Below, one piece after another: positions 35,428-44,880 of a stretch of DNA of 59,975 nt. Below the pieces are notes generated by a model, which saw only the letters and a program-made list of their open reading frames with translations, did not search any database and was not told the DNA's origin. Source of the DNA: a virus; the IMG/VR virus record IMGVR_UViG_3300034418_004786, positions 1-59,975 of that record, one strand, 5' to 3'. Both the position numbers and the translations under genes were made by a program. Position 1 is the stretch's first letter, and every line of letters starts with the position of its first letter.

Positions 35428-38076
35428 TCACACCCCATACCTGTCCTCAAACCACTGCACAACATCGTCATGCTCGGAGGTGCTTAGGTGCTTTGGATAG
35501 ATAAGCACTTCATGGACAATAAAGCCGTTTTGAGCCATGTTGTCAATGGCGTTTGTTCCCGCACCGCTTGAAGTCATTTCACCAAACAATTCAACCCCAC
35601 CCGTTTGTGCGGCAGTGTCATCAAAAATGATAGCGGGCGATGGATTCCAATAGGCATTGGATGTGTCGCTTGAAGCACCACGATTTGACCGCACAAGCAT
35701 ATCAATCGTCAATGATGCTGATTGCTTTGTCCTAACGGCAACCAAAACAGGCGTTCCTGCGGTTGGCGACGAACCATGAGTGACGAGAGGTGCAGTGTCG
35801 CTTTCAGCGGTCATTTGTGATGAACCATTGTTCAAGCGGATAACAAGTCCGTCATTTGATTCGGAATGAATCAAGCCCAACGGGTCACTTCCGTATGCCG
35901 ATGGTGTCACTACAAAATAGAATGAATGGTCGCCATCAGTCATGCTTGGCCCTCCCGAATAGAGAACACTTGGATGATCAGCACCGATTGCCTTTGAAGT
36001 GATTGATGCGTGATGATTGATTCTTGAAGTCCCTGTGTTCCCAAAACCGTTCACCCACGATGACCCCTTGTAATAGGTCACGCCCGTTGGATAGTCGGGG
36101 ATAATAACACCCGGTTCAATGGTTGGTGTTCCGCCCGGCCACATATACGGGCCACTTGGGTTTTGAACGGCTTCGGTGATGCTCACAGCGACCAAGCCTG
36201 AACGGTTGTTCGCACTCCCGCAATTCTCCTTCCAACGCCATCCGTTGCCCCACGAATAGAAATGGTAATTTGTTCCCGCACTCGTTGTTGGCCCACCTCG
36301 TGCTTTGTTTTTCCACCAAAATACGAATTCATCATTAGTGACGACAGCCGTTGCGTCATCACGCAACAATTGGCTTTTGTCATTGGCATCAAGCCAAACC
36401 AACAAATCGTTGCCGTGAGGTGGCTCAATGTCAGCCTGTGTCCCCGAAACCGTGTGCAATTTGTTTTTCATTCCATTAGTCAAACGAGCCTTGCGTGAAA
36501 TCCAATAGGCATCGTTGCCCAAACCTGTGCGGTCTGTAAAGCGTTGATTTTGACTGAATCGCGCACGAGTCATTTGTCCTTTTGGTCGGCTTCCTTGTTT
36601 GCCGGGGTCAATTACCAAATCACCGTTGCCAAGTGTGAACCAAACAGGTGTATTGTCCGAATGGTCAAACAAAAATCCCTGTGTGGTTGGTTCAGCCGTA
36701 TCACCCGACAGCATGGTGGATTGCACTACAACACAAGGGGGTCGGCCTAACGAATTGTTCCCTTGAAAGTCAATGGCGACAATACGCATACGCTCAATTG
36801 GATTAGCCATTGGGTCAAGATTGATTCCGCCTTCGGGCGAATATGGGGCGGTGTCGCTCTCCCGATAATACGAGAATGGTGACACACTTCCACCCGTCAC
36901 GGGGTTAGTGCCTGACGCATTTATGATAGCGTTGAGGTTTGATACGGGGATGCCATCGGAGTGATAGGTGGCGTTGGTAATGGTTGATGAAATATCCAAC
37001 AGCCCACTATCCCACCATGATTGAAACGGCAATTCATTGATTGGGACAGAAAGAATGTGCGATGCAAGCATTTCCAAAGCCGTAGCCCTTTCCTCAACGC
37101 CCGCAATAACGCTGTCAGGGAAGTCACGGATGCGAAAATATCCGTATTTGTAGCCACTCGCCAAGTTAAGCGGGTGTCCACTCGCTGTGGTGACAGCACC
37201 ACCCGGATCAATGTTTGTGAAATCGTAGCCCACGCAAACCATCGGTATAGGCATCAAGCCGTCTGTATGTTTGCCCACTCCGTCTTTGCCTTGATGCGGA
37301 TGAGCAGGGTTCTTGTTGTTAAAGAAAAATAATTGGGGTATGTCATCCTCATCCTCAAAATCCCAAAGTCCCACTGTGTCAGGCGTTGCCGTCAAAGGTT
37401 TCACAATTGGGTCAATTGCACCCCTGCTAATCCGCACACTTTCAATGACACCCCGATATTCGCCACCTTCGCCCCCAATGAATAAGTCGGATGAACCCGC
37501 TTTGATAAGTCGCTCATCACCCCCAAAGTCCTGTTCGGCGGCAAGGTTGCCGTTGATGAAAATTGACATTTTCTTGGAGGTGAATTGAGCATTGACATAA
37601 ATCAATTCACGAGAAGGTAGGGCTAAATCATGGGGTTTTGATTGCCCATCGGTATATGTTCCCCACGACACCTGTTCCGTTGGCACATTGAAATTGGTGC
37701 TAAGCCTTTCACTCGTTGTCCGTGTTTCAACATCAAACACCACAGGTGCGGGCTGAAATGGCTCACCCACCTTGAGCGTGAATGCGTTTGGTTTGTGAAC
37801 AATCACGCCACCGTGGTCGGGAATAACGAATGCTTCAATGGTGAATGCACCGATGAGGTTGTTGAGTCCGTTGTTTTCCATTGGGAAGTGTCGTCTGCCT
37901 ATTTTCGGCTCATCGCTTTCATAGACCGACACTTTGTTGGTTGCACCTGTCTTTTCACTGTGGCTATTTGGGAATAAATCAACACCACTTTCACGGAATG
38001 CACCCGTAGGCACAACCATCCCATCGGTATATCCATTTAGCCTCACGGCTTTTGAATAGACTTTGTGGAGAGGCAT
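35428..38076 (-). CDS. Adhesin-like tail protein (882 aa) with two LamG-like domains
   Basis: Start chosen at ATG 38076, two bases past the upstream stop; the open frame extends further but the added 86 residues are Arg/Ser-rich, unlike the rest, and overlap the upstream gene. Residues about 60-225 contain a LamG/concanavalin-like domain (GAFTIEAFVIPD, MSIFINGNLAA, GVIESVRISRG, VGLWDFED). The second half begins DLLVWLDANDKSQL and ends VHEVLIYPKHLSTSEHDDVV, the layout of a second glycan-binding LamG-like domain common in phage and marine adhesins. Likely a receptor-binding protein. Confidence 0.65.
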   Translation of the reverse strand: MPLHKVYSKAVRLNGYTDGMVVPTGAFRESGVDLFPNSHSEKTGATNKVSVYESDEPKIGRRHFPMENNGLNNLIGAFTIEAFVIPDHGGVIVHKPNAFTLKVGEPFQPAPVVFDVETRTTSERLSTNFNVPTEQVSWGTYTDGQSKPHDLALPSRELIYVNAQFTSKKMSIFINGNLAAEQDFGGDERLIKAGSSDLFIGGEGGEYRGVIESVRISRGAIDPIVKPLTATPDTVGLWDFEDEDDIPQLFFFNNKNPAHPHQGKDGVGKHTDGLMPIPMVCVGYDFTNIDPGGAVTTASGHPLNLASGYKYGYFRIRDFPDSVIAGVEERATALEMLASHILSVPINELPFQSWWDSGLLDISSTITNATYHSDGIPVSNLNAIINASGTNPVTGGSVSPFSYYRESDTAPYSPEGGINLDPMANPIERMRIVAIDFQGNNSLGRPPCVVVQSTMLSGDTAEPTTQGFLFDHSDNTPVWFTLGNGDLVIDPGKQGSRPKGQMTRARFSQNQRFTDRTGLGNDAYWISRKARLTNGMKNKLHTVSGTQADIEPPHGNDLLVWLDANDKSQLLRDDATAVVTNDEFVFWWKNKARGGPTTSAGTNYHFYSWGNGWRWKENCGSANNRSGLVAVSITEAVQNPSGPYMWPGGTPTIEPGVIIPDYPTGVTYYKGSSWVNGFGNTGTSRINHHASITSKAIGADHPSVLYSGGPSMTDGDHSFYFVVTPSAYGSDPLGLIHSESNDGLVIRLNNGSSQMTAESDTAPLVTHGSSPTAGTPVLVAVRTKQSASLTIDMLVRSNRGASSDTSNAYWNPSPAIIFDDTAAQTGGVELFGEMTSSGAGTNAIDNMAQNGFIVHEVLIYPKHLSTSEHDDVVQWFEDRYGV

Positions 38077-38077
38077 A

Positions 38078-39334
38078 TCAAATCCCCAACAATTGTTCCG
38101 CCGCCGCAAATTCCAAATCGTAATTCCAAACAGAATCGCCCGCTTCATAGGTCGCTGTGAATTTTTGAACAACACCGCTGATAGCGACACCTTGACGGAG
38201 ATACGGGTTTGGGCGAACAATTTCACCTGAGATGTTATCAACAGGGTCAAATGCACCCGTGTTTTTGACAGCCGAGAAGTCCGTTCCCGGCCCTGTCGGA
38301 ATGACGAATTGACGCAATTCCCGCATATCAACATTGGATGAAATCAGCGATTCGTATGGGATTCGCAACCCAACAATATATTTCTTAACGGACTCCGCTT
38401 GATCAATGCGAAGCAATTTGCCCACATCAAACGAAGCGAGTGAATCAGGCATTTCAATCAAGTCGCCTGTGAATGACTGTGGGTTGATTAAACCACCACC
38501 CGCTGATGCGTTCACGGTCATATTGAGCAAATCCTGCACCTTGTCACCCCGTGTCATGCGAACACCTGACACCCCATTAACAAACGAGGCGGATGAGAAG
38601 AAAGAGTGCGACCAATCAGCGTTCCCACTAACGACCAAATCACCCTGTTTCGTCAATGGCGTATTGCCATCAGCACTCTTGATAATGTTGGTGAGTGTCA
38701 CCTTTTCCCCTGTCAAAGTGCCGACTCCTTGATGCGAACCACTGTTCACCTTATCACCCGCACTTTGTGATATGGTGAAAATATCCGTGATGATGGTTGT
38801 GACCCCATTGACTTTGACTGATGCACCGTTTAGTGCTGTGACAATCGCATCGGCAATTTCTTCTGTGTTAGCGAGGCTCGCAGGAACATAAACCGGGATG
38901 ATGCTTTTTGTAGCAACCGTAGCCGAAGGCACACCCGATTGATAAAACCGCAAGGTGATGTTCTCCCCCAAATCAGCCGTCACTTGACCTGACGATTTGA
39001 AAACGAATTCTTTGCCATGCAACGCATCTGTGATGGCGTTCATAGTGCTTCTTCCTTGGGCTTGTTGTTGCTTGAACCAAGAATCGTAAAGCCCTGTGCC
39101 TCGTGACAAATCAAGGACAGCCGTAGCACCAACCGCACTTGATGCAACATTATCATCGGTGAGGATGCCTTTGATGCCGATGCTAAATCTGTTGTCATTC
39201 ATGTCAAATGCCGCACGCACACCTGCAATCGGAATGGGCCACACTTGAACACCACGAAGCACATCAAAGGCAACGGAGGTTGCCTCCAATTCAATGATTT
39301 TACCGTCACGCCTGATCAATTGAATCATCGGCAT
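38078..39334 (-). CDS. Tail/baseplate structural protein (418 aa)
   Basis: ATG 39334 lies 7 nt after AGGGGTG (an upstream TTG at 39340 is possible). The gene directly follows the tape measure, where distal tail or baseplate proteins are found in siphoviruses. The sequence is beta-rich with Ala/Gly/Ser, contains FDMNDNRFSIGIKGILTDD near the N-terminus and ends in a strand pair (TATYEAGDSVWNYDLEFAAAE). It is probably a distal tail-like component; no family motif is certain. Confidence 0.5.
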   Translation of the reverse strand: MPMIQLIRRDGKIIELEATSVAFDVLRGVQVWPIPIAGVRAAFDMNDNRFSIGIKGILTDDNVASSAVGATAVLDLSRGTGLYDSWFKQQQAQGRSTMNAITDALHGKEFVFKSSGQVTADLGENITLRFYQSGVPSATVATKSIIPVYVPASLANTEEIADAIVTALNGASVKVNGVTTIITDIFTISQSAGDKVNSGSHQGVGTLTGEKVTLTNIIKSADGNTPLTKQGDLVVSGNADWSHSFFSSASFVNGVSGVRMTRGDKVQDLLNMTVNASAGGGLINPQSFTGDLIEMPDSLASFDVGKLLRIDQAESVKKYIVGLRIPYESLISSNVDMRELRQFVIPTGPGTDFSAVKNTGAFDPVDNISGEIVRPNPYLRQGVAISGVVQKFTATYEAGDSVWNYDLEFAAAEQLLGI

Positions 39335-39336
39335 AA

Positions 39337-40911
39337 TCAAACACCCCTGCTAAATCCACCACTACGGCTTCGGCTTCTAAACGCCTTTGACACTTCATCG
39401 CTTATGGCTCTCGCCAATTTTTGTGGATCGCCACTCGCACCATTGACGGTGATATTGACATTGTTCGTGCCTCCACCACCACCCATGCCTTCAATGGTGA
39501 CGGGGATTGAACGCCCGTCAGGGAGAGGCACAACGGCTTCTGTTCCGTGTAAGGCAACGGGATAGCCTGATGTCGGCCCTTTGACAACACCGCCATCGGA
39601 GAAGCCAAGCAAACCACCAACAGCACCACCGATGCCACTCGCAACACTGCTGATGCCACCGACCACCACATCAATTGCATCAATGATTGGTTGAAGATAG
39701 TCCATAATGGCATCAACAATGTTTGCGAAATGTCCTTTGATACCTTCCCAAACGCCCTTCCATGTGTCACCGATGGATTTGAAAATTTTCGCCGCACCAT
39801 CCAAATCACCACGCAAAAGAGCAAGTGCGGCACGAATGACCTTGATGACGGTGTTCACCACTCCCATGACAACAGCGAGAATTATCCCCCACCACGAAAC
39901 CACCATTTTTGCATACGGTGCGATGAAGGGCCACAGCACTTGGATAATTTTCATCACTACGGCAATAATTACGCCCGTCACAACGATGATGGTTGAAACG
40001 ATTTCAAAGACAAGTGCGATAATGTTTCCTATAAATTCAAAAATCCCCGAATTCTGCAACCAATCCACCAAGAATTGCCACAAATCACGAATGCTTTGAA
40101 AGAAATCGCTGATTGCCGAATCCCCAAATAGTGCGGTGATGAACGACCATAGTGTTCCGAGTGCTGTGAATATAGACGAAATGCCGTCAATGACCGTTTG
40201 AATTGCACCTGATTCAGCCAAGGCTGTGTAAAGTGAAGTCACAAGCGTCACGCTCGTCAATACGCCTTCGGAGATGACGGTGAACAGGATGCCCAATGTC
40301 GTCATTATCCCGCCAAAAATTTCCTCAGCATTGAAAGGCATAGAAACGCTCGTAGTCAGCGTTTCCCATAGGGCTAACAATTCGTCAATGATTTTTTGTC
40401 CGTTTTCAAACACGGGTGCAAACAAGCCCCCACCGCCTTCACCACTCAACACACCCTTCAAGACATCAACAGCGGTTTGCACAGCACCAAACACGGTGCT
40501 AATAATCGGCATTTCTTCCAACCAAGCACGAAGCGAACCCCCTCCTTGATCCAATGCGGCGGTAAAGAGCATCATCACCCCAAGAATCGCCATCACCATG
40601 CCGACAATGGGAAAAATCGCCATTGTCAATCCCTTGAACAAACCAAGAACCAATGTCAGCGGTATAGCCAATCCTTTGAGGGCTTTTGTCAAAACACCTC
40701 CTGTTTTCGTTTGTTGCTTAAACGAGCCTGTCACGCTATCCGTAATCATTTGGACTTTGGTGTAGGATTTGTAAATCGGCCCTAAAGTCTTGAGAAGCAC
40801 TTGGTGCTGATTGGGCAAACGGATAATTTGGTCTTGGTATTTGTTGAGGGTTTGAATGACATCAAGAAGGGCGGCATCCATGCCCATGATTTGCTTGTTG
40901 CCCCTCGCCAT
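39337..40911 (-). CDS. Tape measure protein
   Basis: 524 aa from ATG 40911. It has several strongly hydrophobic segments (for example IPLTLVLGLFKGLTMAIF and IIVVTGVIIAVVMKII) and a C-terminal signature FSDGGVVKGPTSGYPVALHG followed by TEAVVPLPDG, typical of tape measure proteins (GGIV ... GxEAVIPL). It sets tail length and may form a channel during DNA ejection. At roughly 1.5 angstrom per residue it would specify a tail near 80 nm, short for the size of the adsorption proteins. It lies directly after the chaperone frameshift pair, as in siphoviruses. Confidence 0.88.
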   Translation of the reverse strand: MARGNKQIMGMDAALLDVIQTLNKYQDQIIRLPNQHQVLLKTLGPIYKSYTKVQMITDSVTGSFKQQTKTGGVLTKALKGLAIPLTLVLGLFKGLTMAIFPIVGMVMAILGVMMLFTAALDQGGGSLRAWLEEMPIISTVFGAVQTAVDVLKGVLSGEGGGGLFAPVFENGQKIIDELLALWETLTTSVSMPFNAEEIFGGIMTTLGILFTVISEGVLTSVTLVTSLYTALAESGAIQTVIDGISSIFTALGTLWSFITALFGDSAISDFFQSIRDLWQFLVDWLQNSGIFEFIGNIIALVFEIVSTIIVVTGVIIAVVMKIIQVLWPFIAPYAKMVVSWWGIILAVVMGVVNTVIKVIRAALALLRGDLDGAAKIFKSIGDTWKGVWEGIKGHFANIVDAIMDYLQPIIDAIDVVVGGISSVASGIGGAVGGLLGFSDGGVVKGPTSGYPVALHGTEAVVPLPDGRSIPVTIEGMGGGGGTNNVNITVNGASGDPQKLARAISDEVSKAFRSRSRSGGFSRGV

Positions 40912-41596
40912 CACTTCATCCCCGCATTCATCCGTTCAAAGAAGTCTATGTCGCTTGTGGTCTTGACAGACCTCCCCTTCGTTTGACCCACAGCGTTCTC
41001 ACGCTTCAATTTGTCCATTTCTTTTGCCTCTATTTCCTTGAATGCGACCATCGTGTAATAGTCCAATATCACACGCTCAGGGGGCAACCCATCCCATTGA
41101 TGAGGCGAACAATTGAAGAAACGACCCAAAAAGAAAACGGGCATTTGGTTAATCAGCACAGGCAATTTGTGCTGAGATACGGGGATTTCACCCTCTCCGT
41201 TCCATGTTGTAAAGGCACGAACATCATCAAGGGTTATTCCAAAGGGCCTGATGGGTTGCTCATGCTTTCGGTGAGCGAATCAAACGAGGGCAGGATTTTC
41301 GCCAATTCTTGACCGACTTCGGGTCGGATGTTGAGCAATTGACTCTTTGTCAATTCGGGTTCAGTCCTATCAATGCAATTCACGAGCAAGAATTTCCAAA
41401 AGCCACCAAAATCAATGGTTGGTTGAGGTGTGCCATCCTCACCTTGTTTCAACGAAACGAATTTTGTGAGAGCGTTTTGCCTGTCAATCCACGACAGATC
41501 CTTAACCCACACGGTCATTTCACCGAATGGGGTGTCAATCGTGTGTTCTGTTGCGTCTGTTGATGCAACCAAATCATTGGGGTTGGCTTTCTTCAT
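40911..41596 (-). CDS. Tail assembly chaperone, long -1 frameshift product (gpG-T-like)
   Basis: Predicted fusion of 228 aa made when ribosomes slip -1 at 41246-41240. The downstream frame is open from 41279, has no ribosome site, and its only candidate starts are internal (TTG 41165). Read through the slip it continues as a coherent sequence (GITLDDVRAF, then helical LPPERVILDYYTMVAFKEIE). Length and place match gpG-T of lambda-like phages: after the tail tube and before the tape measure. The extension would recruit tail tube subunits to the tape measure. The slip itself is inferred from sequence. Confidence 0.8.
41234..41596 (-). CDS. Tail assembly chaperone, short product (gpG-like)
   Basis: 120 aa from ATG 41596, 7 nt after AAGGTGA; the longer frame upstream overlaps the SAP-domain gene and is rejected. 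The protein is an alpha-rich chaperone candidate (WVKDLSWIDRQNALTKFV, FWKFLLVNCID) with the length and location of gpG. It stops with TAA four codons after the slip codons. It would coat the tape measure protein with the frameshifted form during tail assembly. Confidence 0.8.
   Translation of the reverse strand: MKKANPNDLVASTDATEHTIDTPFGEMTVWVKDLSWIDRQNALTKFVSLKQGEDGTPQPTIDFGGFWKFLLVNCIDRTEPELTKSQLLNIRPEVGQELAKILPSFDSLTESMSNPSGPLE
41240..41246 (-). promoter_or_regulatory. -1 programmed ribosomal frameshift heptamer CCCTTTG
   Basis: On the minus strand the zero frame reads GGC CCT TTG GAA TAA. C CCT TTG fits the X XXY YYZ rule exactly (XXX = CCC, YYY = TTT). A -1 slip changes the reading to CCC TTT GGA ATA ACC and enters the open frame of the extension. 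It lies 4 nt before the zero-frame stop, the usual spot in tail chaperone genes. Confidence 0.8.
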
Positions 41597-41939
41597 CTGT
41601 TTCACCTTCACTGACGGTTTCGGCTTCACCACTATCGTCAGCCTCAAGGCGAGCGATTAACTCAGCCTTTGTGCCTGATGTTGAAAGCCCACGCTGACTA
41701 CAAAGTGTCATCAATTCAGTCTTGTTCATTGACTCGTAGTCGGTGGGTGTTTCTTCAACAGGTGCGGGCGTGGATAGTGGTTCAGGGACAGGTGGTGCGG
41801 GAGGGGTGATGTCCACCGTTGCCTCCACATTTGACGAGGATAGGTTTCCTGCATTGACAATCACGCCATCAGGCATGACAGTCCAATCAAGAGAAGTCTT
41901 TCGCCCGTCAATAATCACAAACCCTGTTAGCCTTACCAT
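41574..41939 (-). CDS. SAP-domain protein in the tail module
   Basis: 121 aa from ATG 41939 (TTG 41948 is an alternative). A beta-rich N-terminus (FVIIDGRKTSLDWTVMPDG) is joined by a proline-rich linker to a SAP motif, NKTELMTLCSQRGLSTSG followed by KAELIARLE, which usually binds DNA or, in phages, structural partners. The tail is acidic. Its place between tail tube and chaperone is unusual for a DNA-binding motif. SAP-like tails occur in other tailed-virus virion proteins, where their function is unclear. Confidence 0.65.
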   Translation of the reverse strand: MVRLTGFVIIDGRKTSLDWTVMPDGVIVNAGNLSSSNVEATVDITPPAPPVPEPLSTPAPVEETPTDYESMNKTELMTLCSQRGLSTSGTKAELIARLEADDSGEAETVSEGETDEESQPQ

Positions 41940-41976
41940 CTGTATCAACCCTCACATCTGTCGCATATAATCCTTT

Positions 41977-44178
41977 TCACAGAATTGGATATGGATTTGT
42001 TTCTTCCACTTTAAGATGTCGCACCGCTAATTCAACATTTGCTGTGACCGGGCCTTTATCATCGGGGATAGGCATTTCAGCCTTCAATACCGTGTAATCC
42101 TCAATCGTGATTGTAGCCCTTTGGCGGTTGCTTGCCGAACCCGGTTTGCTCAACACAATCGTGATGTCGTTGCTATTCAAGAAGTGTTTTCGTTGTCGCA
42201 ATTGCTCAAAGAAGCGGTTGTCCTCCACCAATGCGTTGAATTTGAAGGTATATTCTCGCTGTGCTTCGGTAATTTCAGTGGCGTAATTGACCGCCGCCTC
42301 CGACACTTGATCGGTGGATGCGTATGTGCCATCCGTTCCACGAATGTAATAGCGTGCCGTGTTGGTGTTGTTCACGCTGAATTCCAATTGTGTAGCACGA
42401 ACCACAGGTGCGCCAAAAGCACTGAAAATGATGTGTTGAAACAAATAAGGCTTCTCACCGTTCACGGCAATACCCGAAACCCTTCGCTTGATGTTGGTGT
42501 TGGCGGTGTTCTCAAACAGTCGGTGAGGTGTGGCAAAGCGTGACTCCGTGTCGGTGAACATACGGGTGGCTTCGTATTCGCCATTCAATTTGACTTCGCC
42601 CTCGGTGTCAGCCGAACAGGTCACGCTGTTCACCTTGCATCCTGAGAACACACGCAATAGGTGTTCCGAACCGGGCGTAGCATCGCTCTTTCGGAACGAT
42701 TGCTCAATAGCGAAGGTTGGCACACTGCTGTTTCCATAGAATGTGTGGGTGATGCCGTATCGCAATTCGTTGGTGGTATCAAGGATAGCGGGGCTTCCTC
42801 TTCGTGTTGCACCTTGTGTTGAATCATAGGTGAAAATGATACGGTCAATACCACAGGATGTGGCGGTGTGTGTGAGGCAAAACGGTTCTTCAACATAGAC
42901 ATACGCACCGTCAATGGCGATGACCCTGCGAATTTCATGCTTGTTGATGGTGGGCAATTCGTCATCAGCACCGGGAATTTGAATAGTGTCTTTATCCACG
43001 ATTTGAATGTATTCACCAACGCTGAAACGCCCTGCAATTGTGGATCCAACATTCACACGAATGTCACCGTGTGCGATGTCAGCCTCCAATTTGGCGAGAA
43101 TATAAATTACAGCATTAGCATCGTTTGCTCTCGTCACAGCATCTTCGGTGCTGATTGTAGCACATCCTGATAAGGTGGTTGTCACCGCACTCGTATAAGA
43201 GCCGTAAAGCATTGAAAGACCATCGGTTGAAAGCGTTTTGAAAACACCTCCCGATGCCCCTGCATTCTCGTGAGTGGTCGCATAACTTGAAGCCGTTAGG
43301 TTAATTGTTGAACCTGCCCCTGTCCCCGCACTTCTTGCACCGAGCAAAGCATCAGCATTCGCATCAATGTTTGAACCGATGCCCACTGCCCCTGTGCCTG
43401 AGTCCACACCCGTCACAGCATCGGTGTTTGCGCTTCCATATTGCTGTGCTTGAAATGAAGCCGATGCACCATAATTGATGTTTAATGGCAATTCCGTCAA
43501 AACGGTATCTGCCCCTGTGACATTTGACAATTCACCCCAACCAAGAGCCGTGTGTCCACCAAGCCCGTAGCGTAGCCAACGCAGACTGTGGGCGTTTGTG
43601 TCAAACGACCCACCTTGAAGCATTTCACGACCACTCGTGAGAATGTTCACATCACGGCCCATACCGACAATGTGTTGCTTTCGCACATCCACTTCGGGTT
43701 CAGGGAGAGCGAATGAATTGAGCAAACCCAAGAATTGGTCTGCCTTGATTCTATCATCAGGCGTAGCATAGGTCATTTCAGCATCCATTGTCGGAATGCG
43801 TGCCGAATCAATAATGAAATAATCGCCCGTATTTGCGGTAATAGCACCCGTAGTGGCGAGGCGTGGTGAAATTGTGATGGTGGTGTCGGTGTTTGCCGTA
43901 ATGTAATACGACCTGCGGGTTGAAGCAAAATCATCAGCAGTTAAGGCGTTTGAACCACCCGATGAATAAATGCGAAGGGTCGCACCCACAAGCATATTTT
44001 TGGGGATTTCTTGATACCAATAAACATTTGAGCCAATTGTAATGACACTTGAATTGTCGGTTGAGCCGTTTGCGGTAGCCCACCCATCAGACGAATTGTC
44101 ACCTTGTCCAAAGAAACCCGTTTCTTTAGCCATTGACACTTCAACCAAATCGCCCTTATACACTTGATTTACAGCCAT
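41977..44178 (-). CDS. Putative major tail (tube) protein, extended (733 aa)
   Basis: ATG 44178 after GCGTGATGAAAA. It lies between the tail terminator and the chaperone/tape measure, where the tail tube gene belongs. The C-terminal part is beta-rich with YTFKFNALVEDNRFFEQL and TITIEDYTVL followed by MPIPDDKGPV, consistent with a tube-protein fold. At 733 aa it is far longer than usual tube proteins (150-350), with extra beta domains in the first 400 residues that may decorate the tube surface. Function is inferred from position. Confidence 0.55.
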   Translation of the reverse strand: MAVNQVYKGDLVEVSMAKETGFFGQGDNSSDGWATANGSTDNSSVITIGSNVYWYQEIPKNMLVGATLRIYSSGGSNALTADDFASTRRSYYITANTDTTITISPRLATTGAITANTGDYFIIDSARIPTMDAEMTYATPDDRIKADQFLGLLNSFALPEPEVDVRKQHIVGMGRDVNILTSGREMLQGGSFDTNAHSLRWLRYGLGGHTALGWGELSNVTGADTVLTELPLNINYGASASFQAQQYGSANTDAVTGVDSGTGAVGIGSNIDANADALLGARSAGTGAGSTINLTASSYATTHENAGASGGVFKTLSTDGLSMLYGSYTSAVTTTLSGCATISTEDAVTRANDANAVIYILAKLEADIAHGDIRVNVGSTIAGRFSVGEYIQIVDKDTIQIPGADDELPTINKHEIRRVIAIDGAYVYVEEPFCLTHTATSCGIDRIIFTYDSTQGATRRGSPAILDTTNELRYGITHTFYGNSSVPTFAIEQSFRKSDATPGSEHLLRVFSGCKVNSVTCSADTEGEVKLNGEYEATRMFTDTESRFATPHRLFENTANTNIKRRVSGIAVNGEKPYLFQHIIFSAFGAPVVRATQLEFSVNNTNTARYYIRGTDGTYASTDQVSEAAVNYATEITEAQREYTFKFNALVEDNRFFEQLRQRKHFLNSNDITIVLSKPGSASNRQRATITIEDYTVLKAEMPIPDDKGPVTANVELAVRHLKVEETNPYPIL

Positions 44179-44184
44179 TTTTCA

Positions 44185-44619
44185 TCACGCCACTGTCGGT
44201 AAGGCTTGGGCGAAGGTGACAACCTCCGCTTGCATTGTGTAGCGAAACATCCGTTTGCTACGATCTGACAAGTCTGTTCTTGTCTTGAAAATGAGTCGGT
44301 CAAAATTGACCCCATCGCCTTTGCGATTTGCGTGAAGAATCCTCCGCACTTCGTCACGAAGGGCTGACAAACGCTCACGGCTTTTGACGGTGCGAATGTC
44401 AATGGTGAGGTTGATGTGTTCATTGACAAAATCAAAGAACAATTCAGGTTGGGCTTCATTGTGAGCCGTTTCAAAAATACGGATGATGTCGTGGTCTTGA
44501 AGGCGTGTCCGTTTCCCTTCCCCAACATCCACATTCGCAATATCCAAAATGGATGGCTTGGGCGACACATTCCAATTGCGGTCAAGCAACGAAACCACCG
44601 TAGCAATAGCGTCACTCAC
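44185..44619 (-). CDS. Tail terminator/completion protein candidate
   Basis: 144 aa from GTG 44619 with GGAGG about 9 nt upstream. The segment LTIDIRTVKSRERLSALRDE followed by VRRIL and a C-terminal beta strand (MFRYTMQAEVV) has the layout of tail terminators, which cap the tail and join it to the head. Position just before the tail tube gene supports this. A second open frame overlaps nearly the whole gene (44169-44615) but looks like an unstructured shadow. Confidence 0.6.
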   Translation of the reverse strand: MSDAIATVVSLLDRNWNVSPKPSILDIANVDVGEGKRTRLQDHDIIRIFETAHNEAQPELFFDFVNEHINLTIDIRTVKSRERLSALRDEVRRILHANRKGDGVNFDRLIFKTRTDLSDRSKRMFRYTMQAEVVTFAQALPTVA

Positions 44620-44875
44620 CTCTCATCGCCTCCGTGAATCGTGCTAAGGCACTCGCCCTATTTGAAGCGAATGGGTTGGACTCCTTATGCGTTTGCATGA
44701 TTTTAGCCAAATCCTCATCGGATAACTCAATTCCATCCTCTTCGTGTGTCCTCTTTTCATATTCAGCCATGCGTTCAAGGTATGCTTCGCCATTCTCCGC
44801 TTCATCCATCAATGCACGCTGTAATTCCTTGCTTGCTTTGTGCATTTGCTGAAACATTTTGATGACTTCTTCCAA
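44612..44875 (-). CDS. Small helical protein (87 aa)
   Basis: TTG 44875 is 8 nt after AAGGAG; GTG 44884 and ATG 44857 are alternatives. Strongly charged and helical (ASKELQRALMDEAENGEAYL, SDEDLAKIMQTHKE). It overlaps the next gene's start by a few bases. It is in the connector module; function unknown. Confidence 0.5.
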   Translation of the reverse strand: MEEVIKMFQQMHKASKELQRALMDEAENGEAYLERMAEYEKRTHEEDGIELSDEDLAKIMQTHKESNPFASNRASALARFTEAMRGE

Positions 44876-44880
44876 GCACC

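Noticed and set aside
38077-38334. N-terminal extension of the 882-aa adhesin-like protein
   Set aside because: The extra 86 residues lie wholly inside the upstream gene, are Arg/Ser-rich and unlike the rest; ATG 38076 starts right after the upstream stop.
40911-41165. Separate 84-aa gene starting at TTG 41165
   Set aside because: No ribosome site precedes it; the frame is open upstream through the CCCTTTG slippery site, so it is better read as the frameshift extension of the chaperone.
44169-44615. 148-aa open frame overlapping the tail terminator gene
   Set aside because: It overlaps almost completely with 44185-44619, whose product has an ordered helical and beta pattern fitting a tail terminator; the alternative is Pro/Cys/Phe-rich without structure.
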